Shown here one piece after another: positions 18,694 through 28,303 of a DNA stretch of 64,000 nucleotides. How positions within the stretch are numbered: position 1 is the first letter of the stretch; each line of letters opens with the position of its first letter. A program made the translations under genes and the position numbers. Below the pieces are notes generated by a model that worked only from the letters and a program-made list of their open reading frames with translations, made no database searches and had not been told where the DNA came from. Origin of the DNA: Bacteroidales bacterium UBA5287 (lineage in GTDB: Bacteria; Bacteroidota; Bacteroidia; Bacteroidales; Dysgonomonadaceae); assembly GCA_002411345.1 (NCBI GenBank), contig DHSL01000041.1:12288-76287 (forward strand), given 5' to 3'.

Positions 18694-21165
18694 ATGAAAA
18701 ATATAGTTCCTCTGATATTATTATTAATTTCCGCAACTTGCTATGGGCAATCTTCATGGATTCGAGTAAATCAAATTGGCTATCTCGAAAATGATATAAA
18801 AGTGGCTGTTTGGATTAGCAAAGAAAACAAAATTGTTGAAAGGTTTGCTTTAATTGATGCTGATACAAAAAAAACAGTTTATACGGGTATTCCTAAAAAT
18901 ACGGGGACTTATGGTGGGTTTAAATCGACATACCGACTTGATTTTTCAAAAGTTACTAAACTGGGGAATTACTATCTTCAGATAAATAAAATTAATTCAC
19001 CTGTTTTTAAAATTGGCAATAATATTTATGCTGATGCTACAGATATTCCATTAAAATATATGCGTCAACAACGATGTGGGTATAACCCTTTCTTAAAAGA
19101 TTCATGCCATATACATGATGCTATTTCTGTGGAGGATCCTCAAGAAAAAAGAAATGGAAAATATTACAATACTACTGGAGGTTGGCACGATGCTTCAGAT
19201 TATCTGCAATATGTGGCGACTTCAGCAAATGCTGTTTATCAAATGCTTTTTGCTTATAGTAAATTTCCTGAAGCTTATGGCGACAAATATCAGTCTAATG
19301 GCGACGACGGAGCTAACGGAATTCCTGATATACTAGACGAAGCTAAATGGGGCTTGGATTGGCTGGTGAAAATGAATCCGGATAAAGAAACTTATTTTAA
19401 TCAACTGGCAGACGACCGAGATCATGCTGGATTTGTTCTGCCTAATAATCAAATGGTCGATTATGGATGGGGACCTGGAAAGGAACGGCCAGTTTATTTC
19501 TGTAGCCCAAAACCGCAAGGGTTATTTAAATACAAAAATAGAAGCACGGGATTGGCCTCAACAATGGGAAAATATGCTTCGGCTTTTTCGCTGGGGGCAA
19601 AAGTGTTGGAAAAATTCTATCCTGAATTCTCAAAATTACTCTTCGAAAAGGCGACTGATGCTTATCAAAATGGAGTGAACAATCCGGGAGCATGCCAAAC
19701 AGCACCGGGAGGTGCACCGTATTTCTATGAGGAGGATAACTGGTCGGACGACATGGAACTGGCGGCACTTGAATTGTTCTCTGTTTCAGGGAATTATGAT
19801 TATTTGATACGGGGTATGAATTATGGGCGACTGGAACCGGTAACGCCGTGGATGGGAGCCGACTCAGCACGTCATTATCAATGGTATCCTTTCATAAATA
19901 TCGGACATTATAAACTGGCAAGCCAAAATAAAAATCAAAGGGCAGCGCAGGAATTCATCAGAAATATGCGTAGCGGATTACAACGGGTCAAAGATAGAGC
20001 TCAAAACAATGCTTTCTTGAATGGAATTCCATTTATATGGTGCTCAAATAATCTTACGGTTGCATTTATCACGCAATGTCGTCTATATCACGAAATTACA
20101 GGGGACTCGTCTTTTCTTGAAATAGAAAATGCGATGCGCGACTGGCTAATGGGATGCAATCCGTGGGGTACTTCAATGATTGTTGATTTTCCTTCAAATG
20201 GTGATTCTCCTACCGATCCTCATTCCGCTTTTACGCATCTTCAGAATTTTCCTATTACTGGGGGATTGATAGATGGACCAATTTATGCTTCTATTTTTAA
20301 TAGCATAATTGGGGTTTATCTTTCTCAAGATGATGAATATGCTCCTTTTCAATCGAAAGAGGTGGTTTATCATGATGATTTTGCCGATTATTCAACGAAT
20401 GAGCCGACAATGGATGGAACGGCTTCTCTGTCTTATTATTTTGGTTACTTGAGTTCATTTGCACAAAAAAATGCTAAGAATGATTGTGCAATTACTCGTG
20501 GTGATAGAAATAAAAAACAATTATCAATTGTTTTTACTGGACATGAATTCGCCGATGGGGCTGACAAAATAAGTAATGTACTGAAAAAAAACAAGGTTAA
20601 GGCTTCTTTTTTTCTTACTGGCGATTTTTATAGGGCTTACCCAAATCTGACTTTGAAACTGCAAAAAGAGGGTCATTATATGGGACCTCATTCTGATAAA
20701 CATCTTTTATATGCGGATTGGAATAAACGGGACTCTACCCTACTCTCAAGGGCGCAATTTGAAAAGGACATAAATGATAATTATATTACTATGACTCAAA
20801 TTGGTCTGACAATAGATAGTGCAAAATATTTTATGCCTGCTTATGAATGGTATAATAATGATATCTGTAATTGGACACAGGCAATGGGAATAAATCTTGT
20901 GAATTTTACTTCCGGCACTTTCACAAATGCGGATTATACTACACCGGATATGAAAAACTATCGCTCTTCGCAAAATATTATTGAAAATGTGCTCAAACTG
21001 GAACAAATGAATGGGTTGAATGGATCAATCTTGCTGATTCATATCGGTACACACCCGCTGCGTACAGATAAATTCTATAATTCTCTGGATAAACTAATCA
21101 TTGAACTAAAGAAAAGAGGATACAACTTCTTGAGAATTGATGGATTGTTGGATCAAACAAATTAA
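18694..21165 (+). CDS. GH9 glycosidase fused to a CE4-like polysaccharide deacetylase domain
   Basis: Secreted two-enzyme protein of 823 aa. Signal peptide ~1-19 (ends CYGQ), then an Ig-like CelD_N domain (WIRVNQIGYLEND, ~22-110), then a GH9 (alpha/alpha)6 catalytic domain with the nucleophilic-water aspartates in GGWHDASDY (~161-169) and the acid Glu570 in STNEPTMDGTA. From ~605 a NodB-like domain follows: HSDKH metal motif near 665 and LLIHIG near the end, but the usual TFDDG reads EFADG, with Ala in place of the catalytic-base Asp. GH9 covers endo-beta-1,4-glucanases and also some exo-glucosaminidases; the deacetylase could act on acetylated glycans. Substrate unresolved. It belongs to the susC1-susD1 locus. 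Confidence 0.93.
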   Translation: MKNIVPLILLLISATCYGQSSWIRVNQIGYLENDIKVAVWISKENKIVERFALIDADTKKTVYTGIPKNTGTYGGFKSTYRLDFSKVTKLGNYYLQINKINSPVFKIGNNIYADATDIPLKYMRQQRCGYNPFLKDSCHIHDAISVEDPQEKRNGKYYNTTGGWHDASDYLQYVATSANAVYQMLFAYSKFPEAYGDKYQSNGDDGANGIPDILDEAKWGLDWLVKMNPDKETYFNQLADDRDHAGFVLPNNQMVDYGWGPGKERPVYFCSPKPQGLFKYKNRSTGLASTMGKYASAFSLGAKVLEKFYPEFSKLLFEKATDAYQNGVNNPGACQTAPGGAPYFYEEDNWSDDMELAALELFSVSGNYDYLIRGMNYGRLEPVTPWMGADSARHYQWYPFINIGHYKLASQNKNQRAAQEFIRNMRSGLQRVKDRAQNNAFLNGIPFIWCSNNLTVAFITQCRLYHEITGDSSFLEIENAMRDWLMGCNPWGTSMIVDFPSNGDSPTDPHSAFTHLQNFPITGGLIDGPIYASIFNSIIGVYLSQDDEYAPFQSKEVVYHDDFADYSTNEPTMDGTASLSYYFGYLSSFAQKNAKNDCAITRGDRNKKQLSIVFTGHEFADGADKISNVLKKNKVKASFFLTGDFYRAYPNLTLKLQKEGHYMGPHSDKHLLYADWNKRDSTLLSRAQFEKDINDNYITMTQIGLTIDSAKYFMPAYEWYNNDICNWTQAMGINLVNFTSGTFTNADYTTPDMKNYRSSQNIIENVLKLEQMNGLNGSILLIHIGTHPLRTDKFYNSLDKLIIELKKRGYNFLRIDGLLDQTN

Positions 21166-21169
21166 CTTT

Positions 21170-21224
21170 GTGTCGTCCTGACATTCTTCACGTTCCTCTC
21201 ACATTCCTCTCACTATGGTCTCAC
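21170..21224. repeat. 11-bp-periodic array (element 2)
   Basis: Starts five bases after the GH9 stop codon. Minus-strand units in phase: GTGAGACCATA (21214-21224), GTGAGAGGAAT (21203-21213), GTGAGAGGAAC (21192-21202), GTGAAGAATGT (21181-21191), and a degenerate CAGGACGACAC. Its boundary unit is identical to that of element 1 but the internal units differ. TTAAC boxes follow at 21229, 21252 and 21266. Confidence 0.75.
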
Positions 21225-21296
21225 ATTCTTAACTAATATATATGGCGACAATTAACTTAATTTGTTTAACATTGATGGCTAAAACAATATAATATG

Positions 21297-21331
21297 GTTA
21301 ACTTTAGTTAATTGCGTCCGGACTTGGTTAA
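21297..21331 (+). promoter_or_regulatory. Shared 35-bp element before fecR (possible ECF promoter)
   Basis: GTTAA at 21297, 21307 and 21327 with GCGTCC at 21314, spaced exactly as in the copy at 13276-13310. It lies 46 bases before the FecR-like gene. Inferred: a binding site or promoter for the ECF sigma factor encoded at 12702, controlling both loci. Neither copy is a perfect match to any ECF consensus I can state. Confidence 0.5.
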
Positions 21332-21377
21332 TTTGAATGTCTATATTAAAAAGCCCTAAATTGCGTTTCGACCATTT

Positions 21378-22523
21378 ATGAATTGTAACGATTTTTTAAA
21401 TAACGACCTATTTATCCTGTGGATGATTAGTCCAACTAAAGAGCTTGATGCTTATTGGAAAAAGTACCTGGATTCAGAAGAAGCATCGATAGAGGCTTTT
21501 AATGAAGCTATTGAAGAGTTTAATACTATTCGTTCCTTTAATCGGGATTCTTATAATACCGAAGAAAAAATAGTAAAACTTCGCTTGGATAAAAATATAG
21601 CAAACTTCAAAAAGAAGAAAAGGGCTATGTTCACAATCTTTACATCTGTGGCTGCAGCTCTTTTATTGATAATTAGCATGCCTCTTATAACCAAAAATTT
21701 TAATGGGAATAATGCTCATCAAGAGGTTATCATAGGTAGTAATACCAACAACGATGGAATACAACTGCTTTCGGGCGACGAAGTATTGTCTATTGGCAAT
21801 AATTCCACTCTTGATCTAACAGAAAAGAATAATAATGTTATTATTCATGATTCTACTTCAAAAAAGGAAATAAAACTGAACGATATAAAAACAAATAAAT
21901 TGATCGTTCCTTATGGTAAAAGAAGCTCAATAGTGTTGGCCGACGGATCTACCGTTTATTTGAACTCAGGATCGGAACTGACTTTCCCTGCTTCTTTTAA
22001 TGGCAACACACGCGAAATTAATGCTGTTGGAGAAATATATATCGAGGTGGCAAAACAAAAAGAACCTTTTATTATTCATACTCCAAAATCTAATATTAGG
22101 GTTTATGGAACTACTTTTAATGTTTCTGCTTATGCTGAAGAGATAGAAGAATCTGTGGTTCTCGTTAACGGATCGGTACAAATAGAAAGCAATAACCAGT
22201 CTTTAATGCTGAAACCTAACGAACGTGCAGTAGTGAAAAATGGTGAAATAAGCACCAAAACAGTGGATATATCGGAATATGTTAGCTGGAAAAACGGATT
22301 CTTTAAATTATATAATTCACCTCTCAATGATGTACTAATGAAAATTGGAAGATACTATAATGTGGAATTTATCTATTCTAAAGATCTAATGCTGGAAGCA
22401 AAAACATGCTCGGGTAAACTGTTCCTGGCAGATAATATAAATGATGTCCTTAAGTCTTTTTCTCTTATGACAAATTTAATGTATAGGATAGATTCAGATA
22501 ACAGAATCACTATAAGCAAATAA
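21378..22523 (+). CDS. FecR-family anti-sigma factor
   Basis: Inner-membrane anti-sigma regulator of 381 aa. Cytoplasmic sigma-binding part ~1-80, one transmembrane helix at ~84-104, then a periplasmic FecR domain (VPYGKRSSIVLADGSTVYLNSGS, VYGTTFNVSAY) and a C-terminal DUF4974-like/STN-interacting region (SPLNDVLMKIGRYYNVEF, ~312-380). It should hold the ECF factor inactive until the STN domain of the SusC encoded downstream signals glycan import. The cognate sigma is probably the one at 12702, unusually far away. Confidence 0.93.
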   Translation: MNCNDFLNNDLFILWMISPTKELDAYWKKYLDSEEASIEAFNEAIEEFNTIRSFNRDSYNTEEKIVKLRLDKNIANFKKKKRAMFTIFTSVAAALLLIISMPLITKNFNGNNAHQEVIIGSNTNNDGIQLLSGDEVLSIGNNSTLDLTEKNNNVIIHDSTSKKEIKLNDIKTNKLIVPYGKRSSIVLADGSTVYLNSGSELTFPASFNGNTREINAVGEIYIEVAKQKEPFIIHTPKSNIRVYGTTFNVSAYAEEIEESVVLVNGSVQIESNNQSLMLKPNERAVVKNGEISTKTVDISEYVSWKNGFFKLYNSPLNDVLMKIGRYYNVEFIYSKDLMLEAKTCSGKLFLADNINDVLKSFSLMTNLMYRIDSDNRITISK

Positions 22524-22666
22524 TATTAAATATCTCAAAACCATTAAAAGTAAATTAGCCTATGAATGAAAAGGAACTTGAAAGTCTATTTTAAACCAAA
22601 TGTACAATGAAAATTTTCAAACTTAAATATTTATGTATTAGTTAATTAATCTAAGCAACAAAGAAT

Positions 22667-25600
22667 ATGCAAAAAAACAACGTTAATCAATCACTACGAA
22701 AAAAGCATAAGTTTATAGAATACACTATGGTGTTTTTTATATTCACACTGTTATGCGTTTTTTCGGTTTCAGCTGAGAATCCATATTCTCAGTCTAAATC
22801 GGTGTCGCTGGATCTTAAAAATAGCACGCTGAAACAGGCACTCAACCAATTGGAAAAGAATTCGGATTACTTGGTACTTATAATGGATGATGCCGTAAGT
22901 AGTCTATCTAAAAAAGTGGATATTCATGTTAATAACAAAACTATTAATGAAATCCTTAATCAACTACTGAATGACAGCGGTTTAAGTTTCTCGATCGTAA
23001 ACAGACAGATAACAATATTTAATGACCCTGCCAAATCTCAAAAAACAGAGACAACAATTCCTACTATAACTAAAGCGGAGGTGGACCAAACAAGGAAAAC
23101 TATTCAGGGAACAGTAGTCGATATAAAAGGGGAAGCGGTAATTGGGGCTAATATTGTTGAAGTTGGTACTAACAACGGTACGGTAACTGATATTAATGGT
23201 AACTTCAACCTAAATGTTGATAATGAAGCTATTTTACGTATTTCTTTTATCGGGTATCTCGAACAAACAGTTAATACTCAAGGAAAAACAAGCTTTAACA
23301 TCATTTTACGTGAAGATACCAAATCTTTGGATGAAGTTGTGGTTGTTGGATACGGAACTCAAAAGAAAGCAAACCTGACAGGGGCTGTTTCTTCAATAAA
23401 TGTTGAAGATGTATTGGGAAGTAGACCGATTTCTGATGTGGGTCGAGGATTGCAAGGTACTATCCCTGGACTTTCGGTAACTATTTCAAGCGGTGAAGTT
23501 GGATCACAACCTACATTGAAGATTCGTGGACAAATTGGATCAATCGAAGGATCAAGTAACCCGTTAATCTTGGTTGATAACGTTGAAGTATCTAATCTGC
23601 AACTAATCAACCCTAATGATATTGAATCTGTTTCTGTGCTCAAAGATGCTGCGGCAAGCTCAATATATGGATCAAAAGCAGCTTTTGGAGTTATACTTGT
23701 TACTACAAAAAAAGGTGCGCTAACAGAATCTAACGAAATAACCTACTCTAACTTCATGTCTTGGCAAAAACCGTTTAAAGATATCGAAATTGCGGGAATC
23801 GAAGGACTTGAATATACTTTGGATGCACACAAAAATATGAATGGGGCTGGACCGGCTGGTGGATTCTGGAGAATAGACGACGAAAGCTTGGCTAAAGCTA
23901 AAGAATGGCAAGAAAAATATGCAGGGGTTGTAGGCACGTATGACCCGGTAATTTATGGAAGGGACTGGATCTTCAGAGATGGTCAAAAATATGGTTACCG
24001 TATTTATGATCCAGTTGAAACAATGGTCAAAAACTCTGCGTTCTCACAAAACCATAACCTTTCGCTGAACGGTAGAAGAAAAGATACAAGCTATAATCTG
24101 GGTATCGGTTATCTGGGACAGAAAGGTATGATGAAACCGGCTAAACATGATGATTTCAGAAGATATACCGGAAGCATTAGCTTGAACACAAAACTTACAG
24201 ATTTCTTTTCTGTCAGAGGTGGGGCAATGTATTCTGATGCCACTAAAAGATATCCAAATTCAGCAACAGGTTTTAGCGCCGACCCATGGTTATATCTTTA
24301 CAGATGGAGCCGCTTGTTCCCTACGGCAGTTAAGGATCATGGTAATGAAATTCGTGACCCATATTTTGACACTAAAAATGCTCACGATGCTATAAACAGA
24401 AATAGATATACGAATTTAAATCTGGGTACAACTATCGATTTTACGGATAAATGGGATCTAAAAGCTGATTATGCTTTCTCAAGTCAGTTTAATCAGAACT
24501 CGTCTTCAAGACCAACAATGTCAGGTGGTTTACACTGGTATGCTCCGGTTGAATGGAAAGACGAAAACGGTAATCAGGTTTATGTGGATGACGAAGGGAA
24601 TGTGGTTGTGACAGGGGGAATGCCTGGCTATATGTTCCCAATGACTGAATATATATCGGCTGATCAAAGCTATATATATAAAAATACGTATGCATCGGAC
24701 ATGCACACACTGAATATTGTTTCTACGTATGACTTAATGCTAAACGATGCGCATAGATTCAACTTTATGCTGGGCTCAAACATCGTTGGAAATAAATGGG
24801 AAAGCCACTGGTCACAAAGAAATAACCTAATCGATAATAATAATCCACAGTTTGAATTTGCAGTTGGAACTCAACAATCTGGTGGAGGAACAAACTGGGA
24901 TTCACAAGTGGGTTTCTTTGGACGAATGAACTATTCTTTCATGGATAAATATCTTTTAGAGGCTAACTTACGTTATGATGGAACATCTAAATTCCCGACT
25001 AACTTACGTTGGAGATGGTATCCGTCTTTCTCTGGTGGTTGGGTTATTACAAATGAATCTTTTATGGAACCGCTTAATCCTGTGTTGAGCTTTGCAAAAC
25101 TAAGAGGTTCATGGGGTGTTATTGGCGATCAGTCTGTATCAAACAGCCTCTATTTGGCAATGATGGATATAGCTGAAAACAATTGGATCGGCAACAATGG
25201 TAAAAAGGTTTTCGAAATGGGTAACCCAAATGCTATTTCTGCGGGAATAGGATGGCAGGATATCGAAACAATAAACTTGGGACTCGATATGCGTTTCTTT
25301 AAAAACCAACTTGGATTTGTATTCGAATTGTATCAAAGATATACAAAGAACATGATTATAGCTGGTGAAGCGCTTCCTGCTACTTATGGAAGTACTGCGC
25401 CAAAAGGTAACTTTGGTAACCTGAGAACAAGAGGTTGGGAAATCGCAGCGGACTATTCTCACCGCTTTGAAAATGGTTTGAGAATTGGTGTTAACGCTAA
25501 CCTCTCTGACGCTATTACAGATATCACTAAAGCAGCCGATTGGAACACTCCTTGGGAAAATAGATATATCAATAATACGTATACAACAGGAAAAAGATAC

Positions 25601-26431
25601 GGGGATATTTATGGTTATGTAACTGATAGATTATACCAAAAGGGTGATTTTGTCTATGACGAGAATGGCAATTTCAAACAAACCACCATTATTTGGGAAG
25701 GAAATGCTAAGGTTACAAACCAACTGGCTGGTAATAATCCGGTTTATCAAACTTATTTTGAAGATGGTAACCAAATACTTCTCATGAAACCGGGTGATGT
25801 GAAATTTGTGGATGTAAACGGTGACGGATACATTACTCCGGGAAAAAGCACCTTTGGTGATCCGGGCGACAGAGTGGTAATAGGAAACACTACTCCAAGA
25901 TACGAATACGGACTCAGACTAGATGCTGACTATAAAGGATTTGACCTCGCAGTATTCTTTCAAGGTGTTGGCAAAAGAAGCATCTGGGGTGACGGACAAT
26001 TGGCAATTCCAGGATATCACGTAAAGGATGGAGCTATGCCTTTGGTATTTGCTAAAAATTATTGGAGGGAAGATAGAACAGATGCTTTCTACCCAAGAGC
26101 ATGGAACTTGAGCGGCACGAATTCAGGTTATGTAATGGTTCCTCAAACACGTTATTTGTTGGATATGTCTTATTTTAAAATCAAAAACATCACTTTCGGA
26201 TATTCTATTCCGGAAAGATTCCTGCAACATATCTATTTGAAGAATGCTCGCATTTATTGTTCATTGGAAAACTTCATTACTTTCGATAACTTGCACGGTC
26301 TTCCAATTGATCCTGAAGCTGTCTCCAGATACTCTATGTTAAGAAGTGAGGGTGAATATAATTTAGGACGTACGGGTACTTCCAATCCGACTTTCAAATC
26401 TGCTTCTTTAGGTGTTCAAATTAGTTTATAA
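22667..26431 (+). CDS. SusC-like TonB-dependent receptor with STN domain (SusC2)
   Basis: Full-length outer-membrane importer, 1254 aa. Signal peptide ending ~VSAEN, STN signalling domain (~42-120, LDLKNSTLKQALNQLEKNSDY), carboxypeptidase-regulatory-like domain (~142-220), TonB box/plug start EVVVVGYGTQKKANLTGAV, plug with KIRGQIG and LILVDNVEV, then a 22-strand-type barrel ending LGVQISL. The N-terminal segment closely resembles that of susC1 (RKKH, FTLL, VFSV, AEN), marking them as paralogues. Within the locus it is the proposed importer of cell-wall glycan fragments, with signalling to FecR. Confidence 0.95.
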   Translation: MQKNNVNQSLRKKHKFIEYTMVFFIFTLLCVFSVSAENPYSQSKSVSLDLKNSTLKQALNQLEKNSDYLVLIMDDAVSSLSKKVDIHVNNKTINEILNQLLNDSGLSFSIVNRQITIFNDPAKSQKTETTIPTITKAEVDQTRKTIQGTVVDIKGEAVIGANIVEVGTNNGTVTDINGNFNLNVDNEAILRISFIGYLEQTVNTQGKTSFNIILREDTKSLDEVVVVGYGTQKKANLTGAVSSINVEDVLGSRPISDVGRGLQGTIPGLSVTISSGEVGSQPTLKIRGQIGSIEGSSNPLILVDNVEVSNLQLINPNDIESVSVLKDAAASSIYGSKAAFGVILVTTKKGALTESNEITYSNFMSWQKPFKDIEIAGIEGLEYTLDAHKNMNGAGPAGGFWRIDDESLAKAKEWQEKYAGVVGTYDPVIYGRDWIFRDGQKYGYRIYDPVETMVKNSAFSQNHNLSLNGRRKDTSYNLGIGYLGQKGMMKPAKHDDFRRYTGSISLNTKLTDFFSVRGGAMYSDATKRYPNSATGFSADPWLYLYRWSRLFPTAVKDHGNEIRDPYFDTKNAHDAINRNRYTNLNLGTTIDFTDKWDLKADYAFSSQFNQNSSSRPTMSGGLHWYAPVEWKDENGNQVYVDDEGNVVVTGGMPGYMFPMTEYISADQSYIYKNTYASDMHTLNIVSTYDLMLNDAHRFNFMLGSNIVGNKWESHWSQRNNLIDNNNPQFEFAVGTQQSGGGTNWDSQVGFFGRMNYSFMDKYLLEANLRYDGTSKFPTNLRWRWYPSFSGGWVITNESFMEPLNPVLSFAKLRGSWGVIGDQSVSNSLYLAMMDIAENNWIGNNGKKVFEMGNPNAISAGIGWQDIETINLGLDMRFFKNQLGFVFELYQRYTKNMIIAGEALPATYGSTAPKGNFGNLRTRGWEIAADYSHRFENGLRIGVNANLSDAITDITKAADWNTPWENRYINNTYTTGKRYGDIYGYVTDRLYQKGDFVYDENGNFKQTTIIWEGNAKVTNQLAGNNPVYQTYFEDGNQILLMKPGDVKFVDVNGDGYITPGKSTFGDPGDRVVIGNTTPRYEYGLRLDADYKGFDLAVFFQGVGKRSIWGDGQLAIPGYHVKDGAMPLVFAKNYWREDRTDAFYPRAWNLSGTNSGYVMVPQTRYLLDMSYFKIKNITFGYSIPERFLQHIYLKNARIYCSLENFITFDNLHGLPIDPEAVSRYSMLRSEGEYNLGRTGTSNPTFKSASLGVQISL

Positions 26432-26435
26432 TAAA

Positions 26436-28274
26436 ATGACTACTATGAAATTTAAATATACATTTATACTTTTACCATTACTGCTGATTGTAATTGGTTG
26501 TGAAGATTTCCTTGACAGACCACCTTTGACAAACGCAAATGACGAAACGGCCTGGACAAGCGAAGATAAATTGAGGTTGTATGCTAACCAGTTTTATCCT
26601 GATTTTTTTGTTGGATATGCTTCAGGATGGACCACCGGCTCCAGCTTACTAAGCTATGCTGATGCTCCGCTGGTTAATTATCTTTCAAGTGACGATGTTG
26701 TACAGAATGGCAGCCAGACTAACTTTACCCGTGCGGTACCAAGTAGCTCAATATGGAACTACGAATTGGTTCGTTCTACTAACATTATGGTTAATAGAAT
26801 CGAAAACCGGATGAAAAGTATTCTGTCAACAGAAGCATATAACCATTGGTTGGGTGTAGCTAAATTCTTTAGAGCAGTAAAATATGCTGATTTAGTGAAC
26901 ACTTATGGTGATGTACCTTATTATAATCATGTTGTTGAGGATACAAATAAAGATGATTTGTATAAAGCACGTACGCCTCGAAACGAGGTCATGGATTCTG
27001 TTTACAACGACTTGAAGTTCGCAATGGAAAATGTTCGTTCAAATGATGGAGCACTTTATGTAAACAAATATGTTGTTGCTGCAATGGTTTCCAGAATCGC
27101 TTTGCATGAAGGTACTTGGCAAAAATACTATTACGAAAACAATGCGCAGGCACAGAAATTTCTTGAACTGGCAATTGAAGCTGGAGATTTGGTAATGAAC
27201 AGCGATAAATATTTTATCGAAACAGATTTCAGAACATTATTTACATCGAGTGATCTTACTGGTAATGATGAGTGTATTTTATTCCGTAAATATGATGCAT
27301 CCGTTAACGTTACTCACCATATCGCTTCTTACAGTAATCCTTTTGAATCATTGAATTATGGAGGAACTGCTGATCTAGTTCTATCGTTTTTGTGTAAGGA
27401 CGGACAACCATGGCAAAACTCTACGATTGCTAATGCTAATATTTTTAGCGTCGATAGCTTGGTGAAAACAAGAGACTCGCGTTTTGAAGCTACGTTCTAT
27501 TACAAACCTACTATCAATAGTAAAGGGTCATATTTATTCCCTGCTAAATTCTTTCCAAGATATGCTATTGCTATTAGAGAAGCTGGTGGTTCAACGCCTA
27601 CAGAATTATCGGGAAATGTAAATATAACTGATTATCCTGTACTTCGTCTTTCTGAAGTTCTGCTAAACTGGATCGAAGCCAAAGCTGAAAATGCTACTCT
27701 TGGTGGTGCTGCTGTAACTCAAGACGATATAGATGAATCAATTAATGAGATCAGAGACAGACCATTGGCTCCAGAAGCAATTGCTAAGGGTGTTTCTAAA
27801 ACGGCACCATTATCATTAGCTGAACTTCCCAATGATCCGGAAAGAGATTCGGATGTAAATCCTCTTATTTGGGAAATACGCCGCGAAAGAAGAATGGAGT
27901 TTGTCTTTGAATATTCCAGACTTGCAGATCTGAAAAGATGGACAAAATTGGAGTACATGGATACAGATGCAAATCCTTTCTTATTGTCGGGTGCTTGGGT
28001 TAATTTCCCAAAAGAAATGAGCTCTGAACTTAATTCAGCTAATGCAAATAAGTTTTCAATTGTGAAACTAAATGGTAGCGCCATTAACTTTAACGGTACT
28101 AACAAAGCTGAAATGGTTGGTTTTTATAAAGGTGCAGCGACCAAAGGCAGACAACCTTTCCTTAATCAATTAAATGTGAATCCATATTTGTCTCCGGTTG
28201 GTAAAACACAAATAGATGATTATGCAAGTAGAGGTTATGTTCTTCAACAAACTGAAGGTTGGCCTCAGAATTAA
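26436..28274 (+). CDS. SusD/RagB-family lipoprotein (SusD2)
   Basis: Surface glycan-binding partner of SusC2, about 612 aa. Lipobox VIGC then EDFLDRPP, SusD helical core, and the conserved IWEIRRERRMEFVFEYSRLADLKRW near the C-terminus; it ends YVLQQTEGWPQN. Starts at ATG 26436, or 9 bases later at 26445, which gives a more typical lipoprotein leader; the longer GTG frame from 26412 overlaps susC2 and is unlikely. The gene follows susC2 within a few bases, so the two are co-translated. Confidence 0.94.
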   Translation: MTTMKFKYTFILLPLLLIVIGCEDFLDRPPLTNANDETAWTSEDKLRLYANQFYPDFFVGYASGWTTGSSLLSYADAPLVNYLSSDDVVQNGSQTNFTRAVPSSSIWNYELVRSTNIMVNRIENRMKSILSTEAYNHWLGVAKFFRAVKYADLVNTYGDVPYYNHVVEDTNKDDLYKARTPRNEVMDSVYNDLKFAMENVRSNDGALYVNKYVVAAMVSRIALHEGTWQKYYYENNAQAQKFLELAIEAGDLVMNSDKYFIETDFRTLFTSSDLTGNDECILFRKYDASVNVTHHIASYSNPFESLNYGGTADLVLSFLCKDGQPWQNSTIANANIFSVDSLVKTRDSRFEATFYYKPTINSKGSYLFPAKFFPRYAIAIREAGGSTPTELSGNVNITDYPVLRLSEVLLNWIEAKAENATLGGAAVTQDDIDESINEIRDRPLAPEAIAKGVSKTAPLSLAELPNDPERDSDVNPLIWEIRRERRMEFVFEYSRLADLKRWTKLEYMDTDANPFLLSGAWVNFPKEMSSELNSANANKFSIVKLNGSAINFNGTNKAEMVGFYKGAATKGRQPFLNQLNVNPYLSPVGKTQIDDYASRGYVLQQTEGWPQN

Positions 28275-28303
28275 TTAGAGTATAATAGATTAAATTATAT
28301 AAG

